Assembly (NCBI RefSeq): GCF_018130955.1
Contig: NZ_JAFCJM010000031.1
Coordinates: forward strand, 26,284-90,283
Reading direction: 5' to 3'
Length of the DNA stretch: 64,000 bases
Source: Bradyrhizobium liaoningense
GTDB taxonomy: Bacteria; Pseudomonadota; Alphaproteobacteria; Rhizobiales; Xanthobacteraceae
This document shows positions 47,976 through 56,633 of this stretch, piece by piece (within the stretch, counting starts at the first letter, position 1; each line of letters begins with the position of its first letter). Made by a program: the position numbers and the translations under genes. The notes beneath the pieces are model-generated. The model saw only the letters and a program-made list of their open reading frames with translations. It made no database searches and was not told the DNA's origin.

Positions 47976-48157
47976 TGATGTCGCTCGGTCCCTACGCCTC
48001 CTTCATCGTCACGTCCTACCTCGCCGCCGCGGTCGTGGTGATCATCCTGATCGCCTGGGTCGCGCTCGACTATCGCAGCCAGACCCAACGCCTGCGCGCG
48101 CTGGAGGAGAGCGGCATCACGCGGCGCTCCGGCCGCAGCGCGACGGATATGCGATGA
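47972..48157 (+). CDS. ccmD: Haem exporter subunit CcmD
   Basis: The product has up to 61 residues. One membrane helix (FIVTSYLAAAVVVIILIAW) is followed by a charged segment LDYRSQTQRLRALEESG, the CcmD pattern. Three ATG codons in a row (47972, 47975, 47978) could each start it. It overlaps both neighbours by 4 bases. CcmD helps release holo-CcmE from CcmABC. Confidence 0.9.
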   Translation: MMMSLGPYASFIVTSYLAAAVVVIILIAWVALDYRSQTQRLRALEESGITRRSGRSATDMR

Positions 48158-48738
48158 GCGAACACACGACATCGGCAGCGGCGCCGCGCCGCACCTTCCT
48201 GGTGGTGCTGCCGCTGCTCGCGTTCCTCGGGCTCGCGGCTCTGTTCTGGTTTCGCCTCGGCAGCGGCGATCCCTCGAAGATACCCTCCGCGCTGATCGGC
48301 CGGCCCGCGCCGCAAACCATGCTGCCGCCACTCGAAGGGCTCAAGACTGACGGCGCGCAGGTGCCGGGGCTCGATCCCGCTGCATTCAAGGGCAAGGTCA
48401 GCCTGGTCAACGTCTGGGCGTCCTGGTGCGTGCCCTGCCACGACGAGGCCCCGCTGCTCACCGAGCTCGCCAAGGACAAGCGTTTTCAGCTCGTCGGCAT
48501 CAACTACAAGGACGCTGCCGACAACGCACGGCGCTTCCTGGGGCGCTACGGCAATCCTTTCGGCAGCGTCGGCGTCGATCCCAACGGCCGCGGCTCGATT
48601 GAATGGGGCGTCTATGGCGTGCCGGAGACGTTCGTCGTCAGCCGCGAAGGCACCATCGTCTACAAGCTGGTCGGCCCGATCACGCCGGGCAATCTTCAGA
48701 CGGTGTTGATGCCGGAGTTGGAGAAGGCGTTGAAGTGA
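48154..48738 (+). CDS. ccmG: Thiol:disulfide interchange protein CcmG/DsbE
   Basis: The product has 194 residues. An N-terminal anchor (TFLVVLPLLAFLGLAALFW) is followed by a periplasmic thioredoxin domain with WASWCVPCHDEAPLL and GVYGVPETFVV, which contains the cis-proline. It reduces apocytochrome c thiols before haem attachment. It ends the cluster; ccmE, ccmF and ccmH are not in this window. Confidence 0.95.
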   Translation: MSEHTTSAAAPRRTFLVVLPLLAFLGLAALFWFRLGSGDPSKIPSALIGRPAPQTMLPPLEGLKTDGAQVPGLDPAAFKGKVSLVNVWASWCVPCHDEAPLLTELAKDKRFQLVGINYKDAADNARRFLGRYGNPFGSVGVDPNGRGSIEWGVYGVPETFVVSREGTIVYKLVGPITPGNLQTVLMPELEKALK

Positions 48739-48742
48739 CGAC

Positions 48743-48823
48743 AGTCATTCCGGGGCGATGCGACAGCATCGAACCCGGAATCTCGAAATTCCGGGTTCAC
48801 GCTTCGCGTGCCCCGGAATGACA
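48743..48823. repeat. Intergenic palindromic repeat (GTCATTCCGGGG family)
   Basis: The outer arms GTCATTCCGGGGC / GCCCCGGAATGAC and inner AACCCGGAATCTCG / AAATTCCGGGTT lie between convergent ccmG and yciB. Confidence 0.88.
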
Positions 48824-48833
48824 GCAGAGAAAG

Positions 48834-49436
48834 CTACCCCTTCCTCACATCCCCCGCCTCGGCCTCGCTGGTCTCCAGCGATACCGGCGCCAGGTGATAG
48901 CGCTTGGTCAGCGGCATCTGTGCAATCGCAAAGATCATGGTCAGTGGCGTCACGCCAAAGACCTTGAAGTTGACCCAGAAATCCGTGCTCTGGGTCCGCC
49001 AGATGATCTCGTTGAGGATCGCCATCCCGAAGAAGAACAGCGCCCAGCGCAGCGTCAGGATGCGCCAGCCCTGCGAGGTCAGGTTGAACACCTGGTCGAA
49101 CATGACGGCAATGAAGGAGCGGCCGAACAGCAAGCCGCCGCCGAGGATCGCCGCGAACAGGCCGTAGATGATGGTCGGCTTGACCTTGATGAAGGTCTCG
49201 TCGTGCAGCACCAGCGTCAGCGTGCCGAACACAAGCACGATCACGCCGGTCACGATCGCCATGATCGGGATGTGGCGCGTCACCACATAGGACGCGATCA
49301 TCGCAGCGACGATGGCGACCATGAAGGCACCGGTCGCCGCGAACAGGTTGAACTTCGCATTCACGAAGAAGAAGACGAGCAGCGGACCGAGCTCGGTCGC
49401 AAGCTTGAACAGCGGATGCGGCTGGGTCTTGTCCAT
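48834..49436 (-). CDS. yciB: Inner-membrane-spanning protein YciB (septation protein A)
   Basis: The product has 200 residues with five predicted helices. Landmarks are LATELGPLLVFFFVNAKF, KPTIIYGLFAAILGGGLLFG, GWRILTLRWALFFFGMAILNE (part) and VNFKVFGVTPLTMIF. YciB affects envelope and division, with an unclear molecular role. The start is one base past the ftsY stop, so the two are coupled; an upstream in-frame Met is less likely. Confidence 0.93.
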   Translation of the reverse strand: MDKTQPHPLFKLATELGPLLVFFFVNAKFNLFAATGAFMVAIVAAMIASYVVTRHIPIMAIVTGVIVLVFGTLTLVLHDETFIKVKPTIIYGLFAAILGGGLLFGRSFIAVMFDQVFNLTSQGWRILTLRWALFFFGMAILNEIIWRTQSTDFWVNFKVFGVTPLTMIFAIAQMPLTKRYHLAPVSLETSEAEAGDVRKG

Positions 49437-49437
49437 C

Positions 49438-50382
49438 TCAGCTCTCAATTCCAGCAATGGCGCGGGCAAAGTCGCGCGCGGTGAAGGGCGCGAGATCGTC
49501 GACGCCTTCGCCGACGCCGATGAAATGCACCGGCAGTTTGAACTTTTCGGCCAGCGCGACCAAAATGCCGCCGCGCGCGGTGCCGTCGAGCTTTGTCATC
49601 ACGAGGCCGGTGACGCCAGCGGTGCGGTGGAACGCCTCGACCTGGGACAGCGCGTTCTGGCCGACGGTGGCGTCCAGCACCAGCAGCACCGCATGCGGCG
49701 CGGAGGCGTCGACCTTGCGGATCACGCGCACGACCTTTTCGAGCTCGTTCATCAGCTCGGCCTTGTTCTGCAGACGGCCCGCGGTGTCGATTAGGAGCAC
49801 ATCCATTTTCTGTTCGGTCGCCGCCGTCAACGCGTTGAAGGCAAGGCTCGCTGAATCCGAGCCTTGCGCGCCTGCGATGACCGGCACCTTGGTGCGATCG
49901 CCCCAGACCTTCAGCTGCTCGATCGCCGCGGCGCGAAAGGTGTCGCCGGCGGCCAGCATGACCTTGCGGCCTTCGGCCGAGAATTTTGCCGCGAGCTTGC
50001 CGATGGTCGTCGTCTTGCCGGAGCCGTTGACGCCGACGACGAGGACGACAAAGGGCTTTTTGCCCGCGTCGATCACCAGCGGCTTGGCAACCGGCGCCAG
50101 CACCTTCTCGACTTCGGTCGCGACGACGTCCTTCACCTCGTCGGCCGAGATCGCCTTGTCGTAGCGGCCGGTGCCGACGGCATCCGCGATGCGGACTGCC
50201 ACTTCGGTACCAAGATCTGCGCGCAGCAAGACATCCTCGATGTCGTCGAGCATGGCGCGGTCGAGCTTGCGCTTGGTGACGAGGTCGGCGACCGCCGTGC
50301 CCAGCGACGACGACGTGCGCTTCAGCCCGTTGGAGAGGCGGCGCCACCAGCTCAGTTTGGGGGTGTCGGTGGTATCGTTCAT
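49438..50382 (-). CDS. ftsY: Signal recognition particle receptor FtsY
   Basis: The product has 314 residues. The NG domain is complete: GVNGSGKTTTIGKLAAKF, DTFRAAAIEQL, IDTAGRLQNKAELMNEL (part) and TKLDGTARGGILVAL. The acidic N-terminal A domain is very short, as in many alphaproteobacteria. FtsY docks the SRP (Ffh is at 58 kb) at the membrane. Confidence 0.97.
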   Translation of the reverse strand: MNDTTDTPKLSWWRRLSNGLKRTSSSLGTAVADLVTKRKLDRAMLDDIEDVLLRADLGTEVAVRIADAVGTGRYDKAISADEVKDVVATEVEKVLAPVAKPLVIDAGKKPFVVLVVGVNGSGKTTTIGKLAAKFSAEGRKVMLAAGDTFRAAAIEQLKVWGDRTKVPVIAGAQGSDSASLAFNALTAATEQKMDVLLIDTAGRLQNKAELMNELEKVVRVIRKVDASAPHAVLLVLDATVGQNALSQVEAFHRTAGVTGLVMTKLDGTARGGILVALAEKFKLPVHFIGVGEGVDDLAPFTARDFARAIAGIES

Positions 50383-50439
50383 CGTGGCGTGTTAGCCGTT
50401 CCGGCCCATAAACGAAAGTCTTGACCGAAAGTCCTGCAA

Positions 50440-51141
50440 TTGCTCGATGTTCCCGAATTGACCGCTGACGAGATTTTGGCGCGCGTGCTTCATCGCGACG
50501 GGCTGATGCTGGTCATCGACAAGCCGGCCGGGCTCCCCGTGCATCGCGGCCCCAAGGGCGGCGCCAATCTGGAATCTTCCTTCGACGCGCTCCGCTTCGG
50601 CTTGCCGCGGCCGCCGGTGCTGGCCCACCGGCTGGACAAGGACACCTCCGGCTGCCTCGTGCTTGGCCGCCATCGCAAGGCAACCGCCTCGCTCGGGCTG
50701 CTGTTCAAGCATGGCAAGATCGGGAAAACCTACTGGACCGTGGTCGAGGGCGGTCCCGCCGAGGACGAAGGCACGATCGACCTGCCGCTCGGCCGCCTCA
50801 ATGCCGAGCGCGGCTGGTGGCAGAAGCCGGACCCGGAGGGGCAGAAGGCCGTCACCAACTGGAAAGTGATGGGCCGGGGCGAGGGGTTTACCTGGCTCGC
50901 GATGGAACCGGTGACCGGCCGCACCCATCAATTGCGCGTGCATTCGGCGGCCCAGGGCTGGCCGATTTTTGGCGACAACATCTACGGCAACGGTCCGCGC
51001 TTCGGCGAACCGCGGCTGCATTTGCATTCCCGCGAGATCGTGGTGCCGATTTCCAGGAACAAGCCACCTGTGCGCGTGGTGGCTCGTGCGCCGGCGCACA
51101 TGCAGGAGCGGCTCAGGGCCTGCGGCTGGAACGGGGAGTAG
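50440..51141 (+). CDS. RluA-family pseudouridine synthase
   Basis: The product has about 233 residues. The catalytic Asp motif is LAHRLDKDTSGCLVLG; GKTYWTVVEG and EPVTGRTHQLRVHSA are also typical of RluA. There is no S4 domain. The modified uridine (rRNA or tRNA) cannot be told. The start is doubtful: TTG 50440 has no clear ribosome binding site. Confidence 0.88.
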   Translation: MLDVPELTADEILARVLHRDGLMLVIDKPAGLPVHRGPKGGANLESSFDALRFGLPRPPVLAHRLDKDTSGCLVLGRHRKATASLGLLFKHGKIGKTYWTVVEGGPAEDEGTIDLPLGRLNAERGWWQKPDPEGQKAVTNWKVMGRGEGFTWLAMEPVTGRTHQLRVHSAAQGWPIFGDNIYGNGPRFGEPRLHLHSREIVVPISRNKPPVRVVARAPAHMQERLRACGWNGE

Positions 51142-51257
51142 CGGCGTTTCGATTTGCTCCCGGACGGCATGCTTAACGAACCATTCAGCGGTCGTCTCTA
51201 AAGATATCGGTTGCTTAGAAAAAGCATCCCTATCCCGCTCAGGACGAGCAACGCGCC

Positions 51258-52367
51258 ATGCCGCAGGCCCAGCAATCGATCATCGACGAGGTCGACGCGG
51301 CCATCCGTCTCGGCTCGCCCGAGAAGCGCATTGAAACCGCGCAGCGCGTCACCGACCTGTTCCTGTCCTCTGCCGGCAGCTTCAATGACGAGCAGATCGA
51401 GCTGTTCGACGACGTGCTCGAGCGGCTGATCAAGACCATCGAGCTGCGGGCGATCGCCGACATGGGCGCGCGCATTGCGCTCGCCGAAATCAGCACCCAG
51501 CTCGCGCCGGTCGCGCAGGCGCCGCCGTCGGTCATTCGCCGCCTCGCCCATCACGACGAGATCAGGATCGCCGGCCCCGTCCTGCAGGAATCGCCGCGGC
51601 TCGGCGAAGACGAGCTGATCGAGATCGCGACGACCAAGAGCGAGCAGCATCTGCTTGCGATCTCCGGCCGCTGGTGGCTGAAGGAGGTCGTGACCGAAGC
51701 GCTTTTGGCCCGCCGCTATCCGAGCGTCAGCAGGAAGATCGCCGCCAACCCGGGTGCGCGGTTCTCGCCGAAGGGATTCGCGACCATCGTCGGCCAGGCC
51801 GAGAGCGACCCCGAATTGACGGTCCGGGTCGGCGTGCGCATCGACCTGCCCTCGGATCTGCGCCGGCAATTGCTGCGTTCCGCAACCGACGCCGTCCGCC
51901 AGCGCCTGTTGTCGCGCGCCCCGCAGCATCTGTTCGAGGAAATCCAGAACGCCATCGCCTCGGTTGCCGCGGGCGCCGACCGCGACATGTCAGGCATCCG
52001 CGATTTCGTCGGCGCCAAGCGCGCCGTCGACAAGCTCAAGGAGACCGGTCAGCTCACCGAGGCGACGCTGCGCGGATTTGCCGTGCAGCGTCGCTACGAA
52101 GAGGCCGTGGCCGCACTGGCGGTGCTGGCAGACACCACCGTCGAGGTCATTCGCCCGCTGATGCAAAGCCTGCGCGACGACGGCCTGCTCGTGCCGTGCC
52201 GCGCCGCGCAGTTGAGCTGGGAAACCACCAGCGCCATGCTGGAATGCCGCTACGCCACAGGCGCCATGCGGCCAGCCGATCTCGCCAAGGCGCAAAACCA
52301 TTTTGCGCGGATGACGCCGGAGAACGCGCGGCGCACGCTGCGGTTCTGGCAGGTGCGGGCGTCGTAG
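51258..52367 (+). CDS. DUF2336 family protein
   Basis: The product has 369 residues, largely alpha-helical, with no signal or membrane segment. SSAGSFNDEQIELFDDVLERL (part), LARRYPSVSRKIAANPG and LVPCRAAQLSWETTSAMLECR (part) match DUF2336, common in alphaproteobacteria and of unknown role. Upstream, TTAACGAACCATTCA (51174 onwards) resembles a weak CtrA site (TTAA-N7-TTCA). Confidence 0.82.
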   Translation: MPQAQQSIIDEVDAAIRLGSPEKRIETAQRVTDLFLSSAGSFNDEQIELFDDVLERLIKTIELRAIADMGARIALAEISTQLAPVAQAPPSVIRRLAHHDEIRIAGPVLQESPRLGEDELIEIATTKSEQHLLAISGRWWLKEVVTEALLARRYPSVSRKIAANPGARFSPKGFATIVGQAESDPELTVRVGVRIDLPSDLRRQLLRSATDAVRQRLLSRAPQHLFEEIQNAIASVAAGADRDMSGIRDFVGAKRAVDKLKETGQLTEATLRGFAVQRRYEEAVAALAVLADTTVEVIRPLMQSLRDDGLLVPCRAAQLSWETTSAMLECRYATGAMRPADLAKAQNHFARMTPENARRTLRFWQVRAS

Positions 52368-52372
52368 GACGC

Positions 52373-52404
52373 TCTCTTCCTCTCTTCCTCTCTTCCTCTC
52401 TTCC
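52373..52404. repeat. Octamer tandem repeat (TCTCTTCC x4)
   Basis: Four perfect copies of TCTCTTCC lie right after the DUF2336 stop and run into a palindromic repeat. Simple repeats of this kind can change length by slippage. Confidence 0.85.
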
Positions 52405-52560
52405 CCTCTCCCCTTGTGGGAGAGGGTGGATTCGATGCGTAGCATCGAAGACAGGTGAGGGGTCTCTATCCGCGAGTGCATCTCTCTCAAGTTGAGTTCG
52501 CCGATAGAGACCCCTCATCCGGCGCTTCGCGCCACCTTCTCCAAGGGGAGAAGGGAAGGC
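52405..52560. repeat. Intergenic palindromic repeat (CTCCCCTTGTGGGAG family)
   Basis: CCTCTCCCCTTGTGGGAGAGG at the left matches CCTTCTCCAAGGGGAGAAGG at the right. Inner arms ACCCCTCAT / GTGAGGGGTCTC and GGCGCTTCGCGCC enclose a mirror pair GGTCTCTATC / GATAGAGACC. This is a second repeat family, common in Rhizobiales, between convergent genes. Confidence 0.8.
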
Positions 52561-52564
52561 AGCG

Positions 52565-53821
52565 TCATGCCGCCGTCAGCCGCTCACCATCGCTGCCGCT
52601 CATCCTGAGCGGCACCACGCTTCCCACGCACTCACCCGCAACCGCTACCGGCAAATAATGCTCCGTCCGCCCCTGGCGGTCGCTCTCGATCAGCACCTGG
52701 CGCGTTGCGCCGATCTCGGCTTGCAGCCGCTTCTGCAACGCCGCCTCACCAGCCGCGCGTAGTCGCCTCGCGCGCTCCTTGATCACGGCACCCGCGACCT
52801 GCGGCATGCGCGCGGCCGGGGTGCCCGGGCGCGGCGAATAGGGGAAGACGTGGAGGAAGGTAAGGCCGCATTCTTCGACCAGATCGAGCGAACGCGAAAA
52901 CATCTCATCAGACTCGGTCGGAAAGCCCGCGATGATGTCGGCGCCGAGCGCAATGTCCGGCCGCAGCCGGCGCACCTGCGCGCAAAAATCGATCGCGTCA
53001 CTGCGCAGATGCCGACGCTTCATGCGCTTCAAAATCATGTCGTCGCCCGACTGCAGCGACAGATGCAGATGCGGCATCAGCCGCGCATCACTGGCGATGG
53101 CATCGAGCAGGTCGGAATCGGCCTCGATGGAATCGATCGAGGAGATGCGCAGGCGCTTCAATTCTGGCACATGCCGCAAAATCTGCTTCGTCAGCAGACC
53201 GAGTTTTGGCGTGCCCGGAAGATCAGTGCCATAGCTCGTGAGATCGACGCCGGTCAGCACGATCTCGGCATGGCCGCGCTGTTGGAGCGCGCGCACCTGC
53301 TCCACGACAGCGCCCATCGGCACCGAGCGCGAATTGCCGCGGCCGTACGGGATGATGCAGAAGGTGCAGCGATGATCGCAGCCGTTCTGCACCTGCACGA
53401 AGACGCGCGGCAGGCCGGCGGCAAAACCGTCGATGAGATGCGGCGCCATCTCCCTGACCGCCATGATGTCGCCGACCGCGATCTTGTCGCCCGCGCCGAG
53501 ATCGAAGGCGGTCCGCGCCGCGCGCCAGGCGTCGCCCTTCATCTTGTCGTCATTGCCGACGACGCGATCGACCTCTGCCATCTCGGCGAACATGCCAGCT
53601 TGCGTCTGCGCCGCGCAGCCGGTGACGACGATGCGCGAGGTCGGCCGCTCACGCTTCAATTTGCGGATCGATTGCCGCGCCTGCGCCACCGCCTCATTGG
53701 TGACGGCGCAGCTATTGATGACGATGGTGTCGGACAGTCCCGCGCCTTCCGCCTCGCGGCGGATCACCTCGGCCTCGAAGGCGTTGAGGCGGCAGCCGAA
53801 GGTGACGATGTCGACGGCCAT
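52565..53821 (-). CDS. mtaB: tRNA t6A37 methylthiotransferase MtaB
   Basis: The product has 418 residues. The N-terminal MTTase domain carries FGCRLNAFE, NSCAVTNEA and VTGCAAQ cysteines for the auxiliary cluster. The radical-SAM motif is CDHRCTFCIIPYGRGNSRS (CxxxCxxC), and HVFPYSPRPGTPAARM follows. The length and the lack of a long C-terminal domain fit MtaB rather than MiaB. Its start overlaps the dapF stop by one base. Confidence 0.93.
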   Translation of the reverse strand: MAVDIVTFGCRLNAFEAEVIRREAEGAGLSDTIVINSCAVTNEAVAQARQSIRKLKRERPTSRIVVTGCAAQTQAGMFAEMAEVDRVVGNDDKMKGDAWRAARTAFDLGAGDKIAVGDIMAVREMAPHLIDGFAAGLPRVFVQVQNGCDHRCTFCIIPYGRGNSRSVPMGAVVEQVRALQQRGHAEIVLTGVDLTSYGTDLPGTPKLGLLTKQILRHVPELKRLRISSIDSIEADSDLLDAIASDARLMPHLHLSLQSGDDMILKRMKRRHLRSDAIDFCAQVRRLRPDIALGADIIAGFPTESDEMFSRSLDLVEECGLTFLHVFPYSPRPGTPAARMPQVAGAVIKERARRLRAAGEAALQKRLQAEIGATRQVLIESDRQGRTEHYLPVAVAGECVGSVVPLRMSGSDGERLTAA

Positions 53822-54696
53822 CAGGCGACCGGCGCGAACAGCGCCGGATCGAAATTGCCCTCATATTCGAAGGTCGCCGTGCCCGTCATCAGCACGTGAT
53901 CGTCGCGCTCGCGCCACTCGATGCCGAGCTTGCCCCCGGGCAGCGTGATCTCCACGTTGCGATTGGCGCGCTTCAGCCGCGCGGCCGCCACGGCCGTGGC
54001 GCAGGCCGCCGAGCCGCAGGCCCTGGTCAGGCCGGCCCCGCGCTCCCAGGTGCGGATCGTGATGTGGTCGCGATCGACGATATGGGCGAGCGTGATGTTG
54101 GCGCGGTCCGGGAAGACCGGATGATTTTCCAGCAGCGGACCAAAGCGGCCAAGGTCATAAGCGTTGACGTCGTCGACCCAGAAGATCGCGTGCGGATTGC
54201 CCATGCTGACGGCCGAGGGCGAATGCAGGATCGGCTTGTCGATCGGCCCGATCTGCAATTCGATGTAGCGGGTGTCGCGAAACTCTTCCGCCAGCGGAAT
54301 GTCCTGCCAGCCGAACTTCGGCGCGCCCATGTCCACGGTATAGAGATCCGGCGCCGGACCCTGCCAGCAATTGAGCAGGCCCGCTGCGGTCTCGAAGGTC
54401 GCCGTGGTCTGCCCGGTTTTCTCGAAAATCCGCCGCACCACGCAACGCATGCCGTTGCCGCAGGCGCCGGCCAGCGAGCCGTCACTGTTGTAGATGCTGA
54501 TGAAGGCTTCGGTGCCGTCGAGCCGCGGCTTCTGCAGCACCATGAGTTGATCGTAAGGCACGCCGCCCTGCTCGGAGGCCACCGCGCGGGCGTCATCCGG
54601 CGTGACGCGGCCGGCGGAATCGCGCATGTCGACGACGACGATCTCGTTGCCGATGCCATTCATCTTGGCAAATGCGTGATTGGCCAGCGCGCTCAT
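53821..54696 (-). CDS. dapF: Diaminopimelate epimerase
   Basis: The product has 291 residues. DapF converts LL- to meso-diaminopimelate for lysine and peptidoglycan. Both catalytic Cys are present: LAGACGNGMRCVVRR and LTRACGSAACATAV. The start FAKMNGIGNEIVVVDMR is standard. It is the upstream member of the dapF-mtaB pair. Confidence 0.97.
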   Translation of the reverse strand: MSALANHAFAKMNGIGNEIVVVDMRDSAGRVTPDDARAVASEQGGVPYDQLMVLQKPRLDGTEAFISIYNSDGSLAGACGNGMRCVVRRIFEKTGQTTATFETAAGLLNCWQGPAPDLYTVDMGAPKFGWQDIPLAEEFRDTRYIELQIGPIDKPILHSPSAVSMGNPHAIFWVDDVNAYDLGRFGPLLENHPVFPDRANITLAHIVDRDHITIRTWERGAGLTRACGSAACATAVAAARLKRANRNVEITLPGGKLGIEWRERDDHVLMTGTATFEYEGNFDPALFAPVA

Positions 54697-54880
54697 GAAA
54701 TATCCTGAATTTCGCCTGTCTTATATGGCGATCATTGGTGGCTTGACCAGTGATTTGGTGCACTCGTCATGACGCATCTGTCATGGGACGTATTCGGCTG
54801 TTGCGTGTTAGAACGGCGGCGTTTCGTGCGACCGGGACGCGCCGGGTTGGCCCTGGATGTGGCCTTGGGAGACAATGAGA

Positions 54881-55681
54881 ATGAACCGCCCTTTCCTCTT
54901 TCGCCTCGTTTTGGCCGCGCTGATCCCGGCAGCAGCCATTTCGCTCAGCAATTCCGGCGCTTTGGCGCAATCGCCGAGCCCAAATCCGAGTTCAAGCCCG
55001 GCTCCGGCGGCCTCCGCGAGCCCCTCGCCGGCACCATCGGCGTCCCCGGCCCCGGCAGCGAGCGCGTCACCGGCAGCCTCACCCGCCCCGGCCGCCAGCG
55101 CATCGCCCGCGGCAACGCCGAGCCCGGCCCCGGCGGCCAGCGCCTCCCCCTCACCGAGCCCAACCGCTCCGCCGGCGGCCAGCACCGCCCCGGCACCGTC
55201 AGACGTTCCCGTCAAGACCGCTGACCCCTTTGGCGAGGAATTCTCGCTGGAGCCGAAGAAGGTCGTGATGGTCAAGGGCACCGCGAACTGGGATTCGGCG
55301 TTCGACACGCTGATCGATGCCTTCAAGGCGCTGAACACGCTGCTCACCAAGCAGGGCATCAAGCCGAACGGCAACATGATGATTGTCTACACCTCGACCG
55401 ACGACACCGGCTTCACCTTCCTCGCCGAAATCCCGGTCGACCAGGATCCGAAGAATCTCGCCAAGGACATGAGCGTGGGCAAATCGCCGGAGGGCAAGGC
55501 GCTGAAATTCGTCCATCGCGGCTCCTACGACAACATGGACAACACCTATGAGGCGATCACCAATCACCTCGACGACAAGAGGCTCGAAGCCAAGGACACG
55601 TTCATCGAGGAATACCTCACCGATCCCCTGAAGACGGCCGAGGACAAGCTCGTGATCAACGTCTACGTGCCGCTGAAGTAA
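54881..55681 (+). CDS. Secreted GyrI-like-domain protein with Ala/Ser/Pro-rich linker
   Basis: The product has about 266 residues. A signal peptide (cleaved near GALAQS) is followed by about 75 residues of Ala/Ser/Pro repeats (units such as SPAPAASASP). A C-terminal domain of about 155 residues follows, starting DPFGEEFSLEPKKVVMVKG, with LKFVHRGSYDNMDNTYEAI matching GyrI-like effector-binding folds. A secreted GyrI-like domain is unusual; most are cytoplasmic ligand binders. I chose ATG 54881 since GGGAGA lies about 9 bases upstream. It is 20 bases before the SIMPL gene and probably co-transcribed. Confidence 0.75.
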   Translation: MNRPFLFRLVLAALIPAAAISLSNSGALAQSPSPNPSSSPAPAASASPSPAPSASPAPAASASPAASPAPAASASPAATPSPAPAASASPSPSPTAPPAASTAPAPSDVPVKTADPFGEEFSLEPKKVVMVKGTANWDSAFDTLIDAFKALNTLLTKQGIKPNGNMMIVYTSTDDTGFTFLAEIPVDQDPKNLAKDMSVGKSPEGKALKFVHRGSYDNMDNTYEAITNHLDDKRLEAKDTFIEEYLTDPLKTAEDKLVINVYVPLK

Positions 55682-55701
55682 GTGACCTGGAAGTGAGAGC
55701 C

Positions 55702-56424
55702 ATGACGAACCGCGCGACCATTGCCTCCCTTTGCGCCGCCGTTTTCGTCGCCGTGCTGGCGGCGGCGCCCGCGCGTGCGGATGATTTTCCGGCGGCGATC
55801 TCGGTGAGCGGCGAAGCAACCGTTTCCGCAGCGCCCGACCTCGCGCATATCGATGCCGGCGTGGCGACGGACGCGAAAACTGCGAAGGAGGCGTCGGACG
55901 CCAACAACGCGGCGATGGGCAAGGTGCTGCTGGCGCTGAAGGGCGCCGGAATCGACGAGAAGGACTACCAGACCTCGCGGCTGTCGTTGCAGCCGCAATA
56001 TGCCACCTCGTCCAAAGTATCCGAGGTGCAGCGCGGCATCGTCAGCTTCCGCGCCAGCAATCGCGTGACGGTTCGAATCCGCGACGTGACCAAGGTCGCC
56101 AGCGTGATCGACACGCTGGTCACATCAGGCGCCAACGACGTCGGCAACATCTCCTTCGAGGTGACGCAGGCCTCAAAGCTGCTCGACGGCGCCCGCGAGC
56201 AGGCGCTCGCCGACGCCCGCCGCAAGGCCGAGATCTACGCCAAGGCCGCCGGCGTCACGCTCGGTGCCCCGCTCGCGATCACGGAAGGCGGCGGCGCAGT
56301 GCCGATGTTCAAGGGCCGCATGACTGCCGCACCGATGGCCGCGGCCCCCGTGCCGATCGCGCCCGGCGAGGAGACGCTGTCGGTGAGCGTGAATGTGAGC
56401 TGGGCGATCAAGCCGGCGCAGTAA
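55702..56424 (+). CDS. SIMPL-domain (DUF541) periplasmic protein
   Basis: The product has 240 residues. The signal peptide is cleaved near ARA-DD. The SIMPL/DUF541 domain shows AISVSGEATVSAAPDLAHID, KDYQTSRLSLQPQY, FRASNRVTVRIRD, and ALADARRKAEIYAKAAG. Relatives form oligomers in the periplasm and one E. coli relative protects against oxidative stress. The C-terminal third is Ala/Pro/Met-rich. ATG 55702 is preferred to GTG 55693. Confidence 0.9.
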   Translation: MTNRATIASLCAAVFVAVLAAAPARADDFPAAISVSGEATVSAAPDLAHIDAGVATDAKTAKEASDANNAAMGKVLLALKGAGIDEKDYQTSRLSLQPQYATSSKVSEVQRGIVSFRASNRVTVRIRDVTKVASVIDTLVTSGANDVGNISFEVTQASKLLDGAREQALADARRKAEIYAKAAGVTLGAPLAITEGGGAVPMFKGRMTAAPMAAAPVPIAPGEETLSVSVNVSWAIKPAQ

Positions 56425-56450
56425 GGCGGCGCTGGCGCAACGATTAATGC

Positions 56451-56621
56451 TGTCATCCTGGCGAAAGCCAGGACCCATTACCCCAGGGAGTGGTTGTGGC
56501 GCGAGGCTGGTAACCCCGAGTCTTCGCCAAACTTCTCCCTGGGGTTATGGGTCCTGGATCTGCGCTCCGCTCTGGACAACGCTACGCGTTGCCAGGAGCT
56601 ACGCTTGTCCAGGACGACGGT
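56451..56621. repeat. Intergenic palindromic repeat (GTCATCCTGG family)
   Basis: The outer arms GTCATCCTGGCGAAAGCCAGGACCCAT / ATGGGTCCTGGAT enclose CCCCAGGGAG / CTCCCTGGGG. The right flank TTGTCCAGGACGAC is a second arm. It lies between convergent genes. Confidence 0.75.
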
Positions 56622-56633
56622 GGAATTAGAGAG

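Noticed and set aside
52373..52560. Tandem repeats that could suggest a CRISPR array
   Set aside because: The repeats are contiguous octamers without spacers and run into an intergenic palindrome; no cas genes are present.
56060..56090. GGTTCGAATCC-like sequence suggesting a tRNA T-arm
   Set aside because: It lies inside the SIMPL-domain gene and no acceptor or anticodon arms can be built around it.
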